Of a DNA stretch of 64,000 nt, positions 32,200-44,395 are shown piece by piece. Numbering within the stretch: position 1 is the stretch's first letter; each line of letters starts with the position of its first letter. The position numbers and the translations under genes are program-made. The stretch is from positions 39,684,117-39,748,116 of the forward strand of contig CM054113.1 of assembly GCA_028673005.1 (NCBI GenBank). The letters are read 5' to 3'. The notes under the pieces were generated by a model. The model was given only the letters and a program-made list of their open reading frames with translations, ran no database searches and was not told the DNA's origin. This DNA is from Tanypteryx hageni. Lineage: Eukaryota > Arthropoda > Insecta > Odonata > Petaluridae.

Positions 32200-32910
32200 T
32201 GCAATCAATTTCTCCTGGGCGGCTCATCAAAGTATATGAAGTTATTTAAAACATATATCGATCAAATACGATATTGAGATAAAATAATATATATCCGATA
32301 TAAATCGCTCAAATACGATATTGAAATAAAAAAGAAGCATCAAATGTTTTCTCCCAACCTTACGGAAATTAACTAAAAAACGTATAACTAGCCGAGTGTA
32401 GTTGTATGGAAAAACCGCTGTGACAGGCAACAGAAATATATAGTTATTCAAGGGATTGTAATATGCAAAATGTAATTATTATAAATATTGGAAATATCGG
32501 CGATTCGAAGACGTGAAGGACATCGGGTAACTTAAAATATGTCGTAATCAATTATTTAATGGGTATATTATGATGCAGATGCGTAGGAAAAAATGATACC
32601 TTTATCGGGTTCCTCGTCAACCAAGGGCTAAAAAAGGAACGGAATATTATGAAACTAAGGAGTGTTAAATATTCGCAATGAAAGGTAATACCCAGTTGTT
32701 TTTTGTTAATGTGTATGTGCGTCACTATTGCGTTCTAGTTGTTAAACATTTGTAACTTTAATATCCAATGAGTTATCACCAACATCGGTTAAGTTTTTTA
32801 AATAGCTATTACTTTTGAAGGAATGGAAGAGGATAGGCAATTAGCCTTAATAGCTGTGATTAAATATAGATTTCTGCGTAATTTGAGATGTAATTGTAAA
32901 ACCCAAAGAC
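32200..32910. other. Presumed 5' flank of MCPH1, no features assigned
   Basis: No transposon terminus and no second gene could be supported. A short plus-strand frame begins MEEDRQLALIAVIKYRFL at 32823 and loosely recalls the start of Harbinger-type nucleases, but it runs into repeat sequence. Confidence 0.35.
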
Positions 32911-32911
32911 T

Positions 32912-33688
32912 AGTACCCCTACGGAAAGACCGGAAACTTAATGCTATAATACGATTCCCAGGTTATCCATGGAAGGCGACAATCAATGGGTCAACGGGAA
33001 AATTTGGAACTACGTGTTGACGAATGCTAGCGTGACGTCATCACAGGATGTCCCTCGCCCCCTCCCGTTATTATACGATAATCATAGCACACATAAATTG
33101 CATGGACAGATTAAATGGACTTAAAAGAATTGCATATAAGAAATCAAATTTATTACTGTATATCACACATTGCGAGAGTACAAAGTCATTATCAAATTAC
33201 ATAACAGTGAGGTATTTTTACATAAATATTATACAATCAAGATATAAAAATGAATTATTGTAACAGAATTTTATAACGTTAATACCTTTTATGCATGAAA
33301 CGTATTTAAAGGAAATTCACGTGGACGACGAAAAACGTCAAACTTTCACGTCATGAATGAATTTGTGGATCAAGCAAAAATCTATTTGTAAAGTGATTTC
33401 TTCGGCCCTGGAAAACATTCTCTTTCTGTTGCACCTGTAAAAAGAGCGAAAATGAATTTCTAAGAATGTCAATCATTAAACATGCTAAACCTAATGAAAT
33501 TGATGCAGGAGGCAATGGGCATGCTTCAAATGTTGCAATAAATGTAAAATAAGGCAAATGCGCTTACGGCCCATAAACAATGTTTCTATGATGATCACAT
33601 TACCATTTGTAAAATTAAACACATCACATTGCACTGGAAAATGTCCACTTTATCTATAATTTATTCTAAGCACAGTTGTATTTGCTGA
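32912..33688 (-). repeat. Inverted copy of the sequence at 49213-49846
   Basis: It matches the reverse complement of 49213-49846 from ACTAGTACCCCTACGGAAAG to the word ACAGTTGTATTTG. An extra roughly 150 bp (about 32945-33090) is absent from the other copy and may be a later insertion. Homology ends exactly where the Gypsy gag begins. A 68-codon frame conserved in both copies is treated as incidental. Confidence 0.75.
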
Positions 33689-36600
33689 GGAATCTACCTC
33701 CGAGAATTGGTTCACTTTTATATCCGCAGTGTCCGATGTATTGTCTTTGTCACTTATTCCGGAACACTACTTGCTGATATTACTTTTGTCTAAATTTCCG
33801 GCCAATTGTCGCCAGTTTTGGTTGTCGGTAGTTAATCAAAAGGTGCCCTGGGAGAAGATAGTACCGAAAGTATGGGAAACTTTCGTCTCTAATAGGGAAT
33901 TAGAACGACTCGTCACTACTAAGGTGAAAAGATTCCAACTCCCTCACGAATCTCCTCGCGATTTTCTTTATTCCGTGCGAGGTGCCGCAAAGGCGCTGGG
34001 AAAATCGTATTCAGTTAAGGAGCTTATTGAATTGATATTGGAAGGTTTAAGTCCCATCGCCCAAGCCACTTTAACTTTCGCTAAACGGCCTCAAACCCTA
34101 CAGGAGCTTGAATCCCTGATGACTCATGCGGCCAAGGCCATGATGAATCGAGCGGAATACGCTGCGATTCACTCCCCGTCAAATTCCCAGATCTCACTCC
34201 CTTCCCCCGCTCTGCCCCTAATATCACCGCCTCATGTCACCTGTTCTTTCTGTCATAAGCCTGGACATTCCTCCCGTAACTGTCGGAGAAGAAGAGAGAG
34301 AGAAGATCGTCCCGCGAGGCTACGAGCAAATTATCCGGCTATTTTGAATGCCAACTTCGCCGAATATCTACAATTGCCATTTGTACATTGCGAAGTTCAT
34401 ACCGCAAAGATTAAAGCATTGCTAGATACCGGTTCTTCCCTGTCGCTGCTCAATTACGACACCTGGCAGAAAATTCCTCGTCGTGGGCGTCTTCAGCGAT
34501 GCAATATCAAATGTCGTAACGTCACCAGTCTTCCTCTCGTTCTGACGAGATGCATCAATTTAAGAATTCGCCTAAAAAATCTTTCGTGGAGGCATACATT
34601 TTACTTGTGCGAATTGCCCGCACAAATGATATTAGGCCAGGATTTCATAAGACGAACGCGAATGATCCTTTACCATAATGCGTTCTCTTTCGAATGCCGC
34701 CCGGATCACAAACATTTCTTTAACGGCAATTCTGATACGCCGTCGGCTTCCCCCATTATTCCTTTGCGATCAGCTGATAACGATCTACGCCAGAATATGG
34801 CTCCCGTTGGAAACCGAGTTCATTTCTCGGGGAAAAAGGCTCCTCCTCCAGGTGAAGATGATTCCACCGTATTATCCCGAGAAATTAAAAGTCTCGTCGA
34901 TGCCTATTCCGACGTCATCTCCCCCCATCTCGGCCAGACCAACGTAGTAACCTACGAAATAGAACTACTTGATTCTACCCCGGTCAGATCACACCCCTAT
35001 CAGTATTCTCCACCCAAGACTGCGATGATGAAAAAACATGTTAATAAACTGCTAAATGAAGGAATCATCCAGCCATCCTCTTCAAATTGGGCTTCGCCAG
35101 CCTTTCTTATACCGAAGAAGGATGGATCAGAGCGATTAGTGGTCGATTATCGCAAACTGAATAAACAAGTAAAGGCAGACAACTTCCCAACTCCTTCAAT
35201 AGAACATGCTCTGCAATATTTGGGATCTGCTAAATATTTTACAATACTTGATTTGAATTCTGCTTTCCACCAGATTCCCTTAACTCCGATCTCCAAGCAA
35301 TATACTGCCTTTATTACATCTTTTGGCCTCTATCAGTATAATTGCCTTCGGCTTGACAACGTCTCCTCAAGTATTTTCTAGGCTGATTGACAAGGTATTA
35401 GGTGATTTAAAATATGGCTGTGTATATCCCTATATTGATGACCTGTGTATTTATTCCAAGAACCTCCAAGAGCAGATCCAACATGTCAGGCTGGTGCTGG
35501 AAAAATTGAGAGCAGCTGGACTTACCGTCCATCCAGAGAAGATGAAACTGGCCCAGAAAACTATTACCTTTCTCGGACATCGGATCTCAAATGGCGATCC
35601 GGAGAGAACCCGAGCATTATCCAGTTTCCCTGTTCCAAAGTCAGTTAAGGAGGTCTCACATTTCCTTGGTATGTGTGGTTTCTATTCCAAATTTATTCCA
35701 AGCTATGCGGAAATTTCGTCACCGCTCAATGCCCTCCGAAGGAAAGATGCCATTTTCCAATGGACCAACTCCCATCAAAATGCTTTTCTCAAACTCAAAC
35801 AATGTCTTTCTTCTCCCCCTGTACTTCATCTTCCTAACTTTGAGGAAGAATTTCATTTATTTGTGGATGCTAGCCAAGTCGCACTTGGTGCAGTCCTTAA
35901 TCAACAGGTTAATGGCAAACTTAAGCCTGTTGCCTATGCTAGTAGGACTTTAACCGATTATGAGCAGAAGCTCCCCTCCTACGAGCTCGAATGTCTTGCC
36001 TGCTGTTGGGCCACGGATAAATTTCGGTCCTATCTTCAACCAAAACCTTTCCATTTGTATACTGACAATGGGGCGATTACGTGGCTGTTTAAACATCCTA
36101 AGCAGTTAGGGAAAATTGGTAGAATGGTTTTAAAATTGTCGTCCTTCCGCTTTGCTATTCACCATGTTCCCAGTTCCAAAAATAGGGTGGCTGATTGTTT
36201 GTCTAGGGTGAACCATCAATCAAGGGAGAAACCCATTCATTGTTCGATGCTCCTCCATAGAATCCCATTATCATTCACTAATATTCGTGAGCATCAGACA
36301 TCCGACCCAGAATTGAAACAGCTGATCGACTCAGTTAGACGGGGACGCCCCCATCCAAACTATTTTCTCAAGGATGATTTGTTGTATTATGGTACCACTA
36401 GACTGAAGAAGGGACGTGTAGTGGTTCCCCAGGCCCTGAGATCCATGTTGTTTGAATATTTCCATCGTTTGCCCACCGCTGGACACATGGGGGTGGCTAA
36501 AACTTGTGAAAGAATATGTAGAGAATTTTGGTGGAAAAATATGAGGCAAGAAATAACGCAGATGGTCAGACGTTGTCACGACTGCCAAACCTGCAAACCT

Positions 36601-37470
36601 AGGAACACCTTTCCTCCTGGTGAGATGTCTTCCTCACCATCCGTTTATCCATGGGAAAAGGTGTATATAGATTTCATTGGTCCCTTGCCTAGAAGTCGCA
36701 GTGGCAGCACTTGTGCCCTGACTATAATAGATGGCTTTACTAAATTTACTTTTATTGAACCTCCCTTGGCTTCTCAAGTGGTTTCTGTCTTGTTTAACAA
36801 AATATTTCCTAAATTTGGTTATCCTAAATATATTGTTTCTGATAATGGTTCCCAATTTCATTCCACTGCATTCTCTGATATGTGTTTTAAATATGGTATT
36901 AAGCAAATTTTCACAGCCCCCTACTATCCTCAGCCTAATCAAGCTGAACGTGTCCACCGTAACCTAAAATATGCCTTAACCATCTTGTCACAGAATGACC
37001 ACCGGAAATGGGATGAATTCTTACCCAGCTTAACATTTGCTTTTAATTCTGCTAAACATAGCAGCACGGGCTATACTCCAGCAAGGATATTTATGGGCAG
37101 AGAGCTTCCTCATCCCTTGACAAATTTCTGGAGAATTCCTCCTCAGGCTCTGGCTGAGGACCTAACCCCCTCTCAGAGGCATTCCTTGTGGCAACAAGTG
37201 CTCAATAATCTCAAGGCGACCAGACGTAGGCAGGCACTTGCTTTCGATAAAAGCCATACTGGGAACCCATTTAAAATCGGTGATTTAGTGTTATATAGAA
37301 GGTTTCCTACTAGTTCCAAGATGCTCAATAGAACTGCTAAGTTAACCCCTCAGTGGGCCGGCCCTTCACCTATCCAAAGGTTCATATCTCCCGTAACAGC
37401 TGTTCTTCAGCTATCCCCAAATAAGGAGAGAATTGTAAATATCTCTCAACTTAAACTTTATTGTACTTAA
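33689..37470 (+). pseudogene. Gypsy gag-pro-pol with one frameshift
   Basis: Order: gag capsid region; a CCHC zinc knuckle (CSFCHKPGHSSRNC, about 34243-34284); aspartic protease (LLDTGSSLSLL, about 34416); reverse transcriptase (DYRKLNKQVKADNFP; YIDD at 35431-35442); RNase H (FHLFVDASQVALGAVL); integrase with an HHCC finger (GHMGVAKTCE...CHDCQTCK), the Asp/Asp/Glu core (YIDFIGPL; VSDNGSQFHS; Q-A-E-R region) and a C-terminal tail. One frame change occurs at about 35345-35365, between the RT segment ending TSFGLYQYN and the segment starting FGLTTSPQVF. A small deletion there is likely. With the missing 5' end, this copy cannot be autonomous. Other domains look well preserved. Confidence 0.88.
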
Positions 37471-37488
37471 TTTGTTGTATATGTATCT

Positions 37489-37678
37489 TCTTGGCGTAGA
37501 GGTAGCGAACTCATCGCCCGGTGATTCTGATCATCGCAACCAGCCCCCAGATGCAAATCTGGTAAAATATATTGAAAAACTTGTCTTGGCGTAGAGGTAG
37601 CGAACTCATTGCCCGGTGATTCTGATCATCGCAACCAGCCCCCAGATGCAAATCTGGTAAAACATATTGAAAAAAACT
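37489..37678. repeat. Two tandem 95-bp units after the Gypsy pol gene
   Basis: The units start at 37489 and 37584 with TCTTGGCGTAGAGGTAGCGA and differ at only a few positions. Each contains small potential stems (GATG/ATCT and CGGTGAT/ATCATCG). They lie just downstream of the pol stop. Confidence 0.85.
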
Positions 37679-37679
37679 T

Positions 37680-38990
37680 ATTCGGCCATGTGCCAAGAAA
37701 ATCGCTGTTTAGCGTACAATATACCAGGCATCATAGATGGTATTCTGGACATCTATGAAGGTCAACATGGCTCAAAAAAGCACAACCTAACCTAGCCATG
37801 TTTCTTTTTTTGGTAATAATTACCAGTTTTGTAGACTAACCCCAATTGGGCTAAGGATACATTTAAAATGTTTATATGTACCTTATGTATTAGGAAGTAT
37901 ACCACAATTTATTGTAATACCATATTATGAGTTAGTTTAATTGAAACCATGTTTAGGTTAAGAATTTAAATATCCTATTATGAAGGGATTTATGTACTAT
38001 GTCTACCCTATTAAGATACCACACTACAGGTTAATTTGAATATTATGTCGTTAATGAATTTAATATCAGTGATAATATTATGCATACTGTGAAGGAACTT
38101 AACTATTGGGGCCAATTTAATAATATACCACAGTCAAGTTAATTTGAATATAATATTGTTAATGATTTGAATATTACCTTGTTAATGTGCTTAAATATGA
38201 TATGATGAAGGGACTCACATGGCCAAATCAATTGAAATATTACACTGTTAATTAATAGAGATATTATGCCTGGATTAAGCATTGCCCTGCCTAATAATCA
38301 TTTTTTCAAATGCTTAATAACAGTATGATTACTAGTTGCCCTTGCCTAAGAATTAATGTTTATGCTATGATGTATAATATTTCCAAGAAGGAAATGCTCA
38401 GGAAAGTTTGCTTTTGTTATGTTATGAAATTCTATTTCTGTTATGTTATCAATGACATACAATCTATTCTCACTCTATCCCTGAGGCAAGGATGGGTATC
38501 AATTTTGTTTCCTTAAGCCACGATAGTTGGCATATTGTAATTATGATTATTTATTATTTTGAGGGAGATATTCCTACATGTTATTGAGTTTTCGGCTTGG
38601 CAAGATGCCGACATGATATGCCAAGTGCATCATCCCTATGTACCCCCAAAGTGATTATCCTGGGAAAAAACTACATTCCAATGGACAAGTGCTTTCCCGA
38701 CTAGCTTCATCATGGCGAACCAGTGGACTTCTTCAGAGAACTTTAGCCGTGACAGTAGCTCGAACCCTGATTGCCAGAGCATGCAATCCACCACGTGTAA
38801 TATTCCAATTTTAAGTGTCTTGACAAATAAGTGTTCAATAATAATAATAAACTATCTTGAAAGAGACAACAAAGGAGTGTTCTGTGCTTCATTCATGATC
38901 CGGGAACGGTGCAGGGAATAAGGTGACTTAGAAACTTACCCTCCCCAACCAATTGAAACTTTTATTGGTCCCGTTTTCATCATTTTTCCC
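37680..38990. other. Non-coding 3' region of the Gypsy element
   Basis: AT-rich, with repeated words of the type TTAATTTGAATAT and GTTAATGATTTG between 38030 and 38270. No envelope-like frame is seen. Confidence 0.5.
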
Positions 38991-38998
38991 AGGGAGGA

Positions 38999-39551
38999 TG
39001 TGGCGATTTTTTCCTCCCCCCCCCTTTACTCCCGCACTTATACGATAGCACTTAACGAATCGCATGTACGAACATGCAAGTACGAATATCGCTAGTTCGA
39101 ATATCGCCGCTATCGTATATCGCCGATATTCGTGATATCGCCGGACTGAACACCACGCCCACGAACGCCACGCCACGGTCGACACGCCCTCCCGTGGTGC
39201 CTCTCTGCTTTATATACTCTAATTACCCCTCACCTCTTCAACCTTCCCTCTTTCCCATGGTTATGCAAGAACAGTAGAAAAGCGACCAATCATCGGGAAT
39301 AATTCAACCATTTCGATTTACCCGCCTGACGTCATTACCTCCCTCCTTCACCACCGGCGTCACGTGACAGTCCATTCCGATAGTGGCCTTCCGAGCGACG
39401 AGACGCACAGCGGAGCAACGAGAGAAGTCGACGCAGGTGGCCCACTCTCGAGCCCATACTACCCGGCAGAAAACATTCAGTGTTGAGTGGACATTGACCT
39501 ACCGGGAGCCAGAAGAGTGATAGTAACTATTGGATGTGATTTAACTGACAT
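38999..39551 (+). repeat. Putative 3' LTR with core promoter
   Basis: It starts TGTGGCGA right after a purine tract. It contains a TATA-like TTTATATACTC at about 39206 and is markedly richer in CpG than its surroundings. The right boundary is inferred. No second copy exists in the window for comparison. Confidence 0.55.
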
Positions 39552-39739
39552 TAACTAAGTTTCGTTTCGAATCGCCTTCACCTATGAGGTGTATTTTGTT
39601 TTGTGGTATTACTTAAATCTATTCAAATTCAACTGTTGGATTGTTATATGTCTATATTTCTATGTTCTATTTATAGTTTGTCATTAGCACTTAGCACATC
39701 AGTGGATGTTTTCGCACAGAAAATTATAGTTCGCTGCAC

Positions 39740-40585
39740 CATGGAAGTCGAAGAGAACGGCACCCTACCATTTCTCGACGTCATGGTGAAGAAGAGACCT
39801 GACGGAAGCCTTGGACACAGCGTATTTCGGAAAAAACGCATACTGACCGTTACCTGCATGCTGCCTCTCGTCACCATCCTCAGCAGAAGGCATCAAAAAT
39901 CAAGACCCTGATGCACCGAAAAAATACGGTCTCCGATCCCGAGTCGCTAAAAGACGAAGAAGAGCATATAAGAAGGGCACTTATGAATAATGGCTACAGT
40001 CACCCCTTCATCCGGCGGAACATAAAACCGAAGCAAAAACCTTCGGTGGAACGACCAAAGCCCACAGCCTACGCAAAAATTCCCTTCATCGCCGGGACAT
40101 CAGAACGCATAGACAGGGTTCTACAAAAAGAAAATATCGTCGTCCGTTCAAACACGCTAAGAAAAATAAAAGAAGAACTTCCGTCTGCGAAAGATGCACT
40201 CGGCCCGCTAACATCTGAAGGAGTCAACAGGATTCCATGCAGCTGCGGACACGTATATGTAGGACAAACGGGACGATCCATTCGCTGGCGCTTAGGCGAA
40301 CATAATCGGGCCATGATGAACAAGAATTGGACGGAGTCGGCCATAGCGGAGCACTTCACCTGCGGCCCGGTACATAAAAACAGGCTCGGGGAAACGAAAT
40401 TGCTCGCGAAAGAAGATCGATATTTTCCGAGGTTAATTCGCGAAGCTATGAAAATCGAAAAACATCCAGTCAATTTCAACCGGGACGACGGTTTGCACAT
40501 CAGCGCAACATGGAAGCGACTCTTCCAACGGAAACGTGAAAGGGAAGAAAATACGTTGGAGCAACCACCAAAGAGAAAAGGATAG
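39740..40585 (+). pseudogene. Penelope-like RT tail plus GIY-YIG endonuclease (copy A)
   Basis: The first part (39740-39838) reads MEVEENGTLPFLDVMVKKR and PDGSLGHSVFRKK, the typical C-terminal end of Penelope-like RT. A frame change occurs in the A-run at about 39830-39838. The second frame then runs to 40585 and carries the endonuclease: IPCSCGHVYVGQTGRS, WRLGEHNRAMMN, ESAIAEHF and a conserved Glu-containing RLIREAMKIEKHP, ending in a basic tail. In this family the endonuclease nicks target DNA to prime reverse transcription. The RT core is absent. Confidence 0.82.
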
Positions 40586-40642
40586 CAACTCGAATGATCC
40601 AATCAGCGATGGACAACGGTTAAACTAGGAAGGCCGAGTGGA

Positions 40643-40675
40643 TATAAAAGCAGATCCCTACAATCTGATCTCACT
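40643..40675 (+). promoter_or_regulatory. TATA-initiator core promoter in copy A
   Basis: TATAAAAG (40643-40650) lies 30 bp upstream of TCACTT (A at 40673), a good insect initiator spacing. It is downstream of the endonuclease, as in Penelope-like elements where repeated ends place a promoter after the coding region. It is conserved in copy B (50849-50881). Confidence 0.5.
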
Positions 40676-40682
40676 TCGTCTC

Positions 40683-40716
40683 CTCAAGATGCAGACTGCA
40701 ATGTCTGCGAAACGTC
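40683..40716 (+). ncRNA. Hammerhead ribozyme-like motif (copy A)
   Basis: CTCAAGA (40683-40689) differs by one base from the core CTGANGA. It is followed by T, a 6-bp helix II (GCAGAC / GTCTGC, loop TGCAAT), GAAA (40709-40712) and CGTC. It starts about 10 bases after the predicted transcription start. The G-to-C change at an essential core position and an unresolved helix III suggest it is inactive. Confidence 0.5.
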
Positions 40717-42332
40717 TAGAGCCAGAAATGCCGTCAACGCAGCGAAACCCGAAAACCTCCACCAGCATTCATAAGTATTCTGTTGGTAAACAGAAAGAAA
40801 ATAATAAATGTATAATTTCTTCATACAAGAAAAAGGCTTTAGCCTGTTAATTATGACTGAAGCAATTTCGAGTGTTTTAGCAATTTTGGTCATCTTTGCT
40901 GACAACATAATTATTTTGTGTGGATGTGATTTTGATAGGCTCTTTAGTGAAAAACATCGTCTTTATTTCAAAATCTTCTGTATAATACCTGTCTATTTAT
41001 TTTTTATATACTATATAGTTTTTTTTGTATTATCTAAGAGCTCAGGCTGATTTTTTACAGTTTGAAAGTATTACGCAAATTATCTGATGGCTGAATCTTG
41101 AATGTTGTGCCAAGCAATAGTCGACATTGTTATAACTATCTAATAAAAAACATTCACCTTCTACATGCATCTACTTATGAGTAGGTTGTGTTGAAAAGAT
41201 TTCAGCATATTCTGATGCATTAACTAGTGCATTTATTTATTTTTATTAAATTAATATCTCCGCATATATAAATTATCCCTTCATGAATAACCAAAAGTGG
41301 GTAAATGATACCAGCAAAGTGGTTAATGAACTCCCAAAAGCTGTGATGTCAAGCAACAGTTACATTTATTTGAGCCTTCTGGCAGTATAGGATGGTCGAG
41401 GGTATTTAATAACACACATAATTTTCATTATTGTGAAATTCTAAAAAAAGAACAGATAGAACACTTAGCGTTGATTGTTGTGTGTTCCTTGACTAAGTGT
41501 AATTTTAGTTAAGAATTATAATGTACTCCACTATATTCCATATACTGTCAATGCTTAAGCATCTAAATATCTTTTGTGCATTTCACAAAATTAAATTTTA
41601 ACCTTAATAAAACAGAAACGTCAACCCGAAGAAGGATTTTCACATAGATTAAACAAGTTACAAGCTGTTATACACAAAAGATAAAATCTTGTTTAATGGC
41701 ATGTCTTAATTGTACAATATTATACATCAATGCCTTTTAAGGTTGCATTTAAATCTACTTTCAAGTCATTCCAACAAGCTCTTTTACAGTAAGCATTACA
41801 TTGTTAATTGCCTGCATATAACTGTTGTGAATCAATGACCAATGTATCATCAATATTTTTATCTTGTAACTTCTGGCTGAAACTGAGTACCCAATACAGT
41901 TTCCAGTGTTTACAATATTACATTAATAAATTTGTGTTTTAATTTTGAGACTTTGTATTTGTTCAAATGTGGTGTTAAATTTCCTACCTTGTTATCCTCT
42001 CTTTGACAACGACAAAATGTTGCCCCTTGAAATGCTCAAGCCCTTCTACCACATCAAGGTACAAAGGACAACCAAGTAACATCAGGTGGTGATAATTTTC
42101 ATGTGTAAAATATGGGTTTTGTAGTATTTGTTTTAATATTTGAGAATCGTGAAAAAAACATAATGTCGTGTTGAAGCGGAAATTTTAAAGTTATTTTGAA
42201 CTTGGTGCACATACCCAAATAAAAATCTCCATCAATATGTTGATGCGGCCGTTATAATTATTTAAAATTTAAACAAATAGATAAATATTATTTCACTACT
42301 AGATAGGGTACAACTTTAAAATTTGGCAAAAA

Positions 42333-43258
42333 TGTGTGGTTTTAGTATCCTACTGTGAAAAAAGTATAATATTCTTGAAATTGCAAAATTTAGGGATTGG
42401 TTTACTACATTATAGTTACACAAGGAAAGAATGAAAATCGGTTAAGAGGTGAAATCTTTAGAATTAAAAATATATTTCCAATGACGAAATGTGTCTCTAA
42501 AAAATGAATGTTTTTTCAAGGTGAGTATGCAAGCACCTTTTACTATTTTACTCGGGCGACTTTAACATTGGGAGCCAGACACGCTGACCACCCCTCAGCC
42601 GAGGACGGCTGAAGTGGGGCCGTTAAGAATGACAAATCAAACAAAAAGACAGATGGGAAAGAGGTATGGTGGAGAGAGGAGGAGGAAAATAGGAAATATC
42701 TCGCCATAAAGTCACCAAAAGGAATTCTTTCAATGGTGTTTTCGGAATGGATTGGAGAATTCTTTTAAATACAAACTCGCTAGTGAGGAAAAAATGAATA
42801 AATTTTGATTGTTCCAGAAAAAAATCTATTGCCTTTGGCATAAAAAGTCGTTAACATATGGTAAAAAGTACTGTTATGAGCGTTTTCCAAGAGATGTTTC
42901 GTAAAGTAGCAAATGGGTGACAGAAATTCAAAATATAATTCGTGTTCACTTATCCTCTTCTCAAAACTTGGTTGCTGTTTGCGGTACCACGAATGTCACC
43001 CAAGTTCTGGTACTTTCCAATACTGGACAACTTTTTTAAGTAGTCTTTAGCCTTTAGAAATATCTTGAAAAGTCAAATTAATGACACCAACTTTTATATG
43101 CACTAAAAATTAAGCAATAAATATTAAATTAACATGATTGAGTGGTACGGAGTGTAAAAATGGTTTTGGGTGAATAGAAATTGTTAGACAAAGAAATAAA
43201 TTTCGCTATAAAATACTTAACCGCACATAATTATTTTCAATATATAGTACATTTGGTT
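42333..43258. other. Gene-free stretch
   Basis: No supported gene. Contains the tRNA-derived fragment at 42567-42595. Confidence 0.4.
42567..42595 (-). repeat. tRNA-derived repeat fragment
   Basis: The minus strand reads GGGGTGGTCAGCGTGTCTGG then CTCCCAATG, matching the head of the tRNA-like repeat at 61881-61940. The B box is not retained. Confidence 0.5.
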
Positions 43259-43445
43259 CTTTTCTGTCTCTATCTCTCTCCCCCTCTACCCCGCTCTCTC
43301 CCCTTCTCCCTCTTCCTCTCCCTCCACTCTCCCACCCTCTCCACCCACTCCCCTCCCTCTCCCCTTAACCCCCCCTTACCATCCCCCCTTCCCATCCCAC
43401 TCCCTTTCCAACGCCCTCCCCTCCCCCTCTCACGCTCTCTCTCCT
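43259..43445. repeat. Polypyrimidine (CT-rich) low-complexity tract
   Basis: About 185 bases of almost uninterrupted C and T with CTCTCC-type units. The open frame across it is composition-driven and not a gene. Confidence 0.85.
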
Positions 43446-43449
43446 CAAG

Positions 43450-44385
43450 CGGGTGCTGAACATTTCAAATATATTGAGCTGCTACAAATAAAACATTGGA
43501 AGGCAGTTTTGGTTTTCATTTTTGGACGTGCGACGGTCCAGGACGGTATAACTGCAACATGTCGTAGGAAATTTCCGAAACCGTGTGAAAGAACTGTCCC
43601 GAAAAAAATTACGTGGACACAGGCAAGCGGTTTTTCAGACCGGCAACGAAACTAAACCCGCTCTAGTACGCACAGGTCCAAAGCTAGAAGGCAACTACCG
43701 TGAAGTAAACAAAGCCACCTCCAGGATACAAAGCTAAACAAAACCTCAAAGGCCTAAATGATCCATGGACCATAAAATAGACTATTGATATTTTTCGTGT
43801 GGTCTGAGAGACCGATGCCTGTGGTTACGGGTTAACGTGCTTTCATCTTGGGCATTTTTCAAATTTTGTCATACAACAACAAACGCCGCCGAACGAGAAA
43901 ATTGCAATTGCAATTGTATGTCCAGTGGGTATTGTTATTGTTTTTATGCGGTAACTTGATGGTACAGAATTAGGGGCGAAGATAGTTCTCGTCGTTGAGG
44001 GTCCTCGGCTTTGTAATGTTTGAATACAGCTACTTTAACGCTGCGGTTCTCCAAGTGTGCTCCGCGGACCACTGTTGGGCTTCGAGTGTCTTTCAGGTGG
44101 TCCGCGGGCTGCCGGAAAATGAAATTTACAAATATCGATCACTAAAGTCGAAGCCATGCGTGAGACCTAACCAGAAGCTGTATCGCGAGCAACGTCACAC
44201 TACTGGACCGGCTCACGTAATTAATTATATTAAAACAGTTCCATAATTTACTCCTTTATTCGAAATCGATTCGTTCGTGTAGCTCAACCAATTTCACCTA
44301 AACGTTGAAAAAGTATTTAGGACAGTTATCTGAGAGAAAGGTTTAACTAACACTTGGCGCCACATTCGTCCCGAGTGGCACTGAG
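43450..44385. other. Gene-free stretch with an isolated hAT-like terminus
   Basis: At about 44040-44110 GCGGTTCTCCAAGTGTG and CTCCGCGGACCACTG resemble the end of hAT (Charlie-like) elements. A partner end was not found. Confidence 0.4.
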
Positions 44386-44395
44386 GCGCTGAGTC

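Larger units (their letters stand above)
33689..39551 (+). mobile_element. Ty3/Gypsy LTR retrotransposon lacking its 5' end
   Basis: It consists of a truncated gag, then pro-pol, about 1.5 kb of non-coding 3' sequence, a purine tract AGGGAGGA and a putative 3' LTR starting TGTGGCGA at 38999. No 5' LTR is present; gag starts directly at the border of the inverted repeat. The right LTR end is uncertain (one TG...CA candidate ends near 39551). Confidence 0.75.
39738..42332 (+). mobile_element. Penelope-like element, 3' half (copy A)
   Basis: It is about 2.6 kb and near-identical to 49943-52535. It contains the end of the reverse transcriptase, a GIY-YIG endonuclease, then a TATA/initiator-like promoter, a hammerhead-like motif and about 1.6 kb of non-coding sequence. 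Homology with copy B ends at AAATTTGGCAAAAAT in both. The 5' part is missing. Confidence 0.8.
40600..42332. other. Non-coding 3' region of Penelope-like copy A
   Basis: Short frames (for example 40808-41050) are shared with copy B but no more conserved than surrounding DNA, and they match no family. No other feature beyond the promoter and hammerhead-like motif. Confidence 0.5.

Noticed and set aside
32823..33020. Possible Harbinger nuclease N-terminus or divergent gene start
   Set aside because: Only a short loose resemblance, running into repeat DNA with no splice site or further domain.
33351..33557. 68-aa frame conserved between 33351-33557 and 49346-49552
   Set aside because: Only two residues differ, but the flanking non-coding DNA of the repeat is equally conserved, so this does not show selection for protein.
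40808..41050. 80-aa frame shared by both Penelope-like copies (also 51014-51256)
   Set aside because: Identity is no higher than in surrounding non-coding sequence and no family motif is seen.
43181..43459. 92-aa proline/serine/leucine-rich frame
   Set aside because: It is the translation of a CT-rich low-complexity tract.
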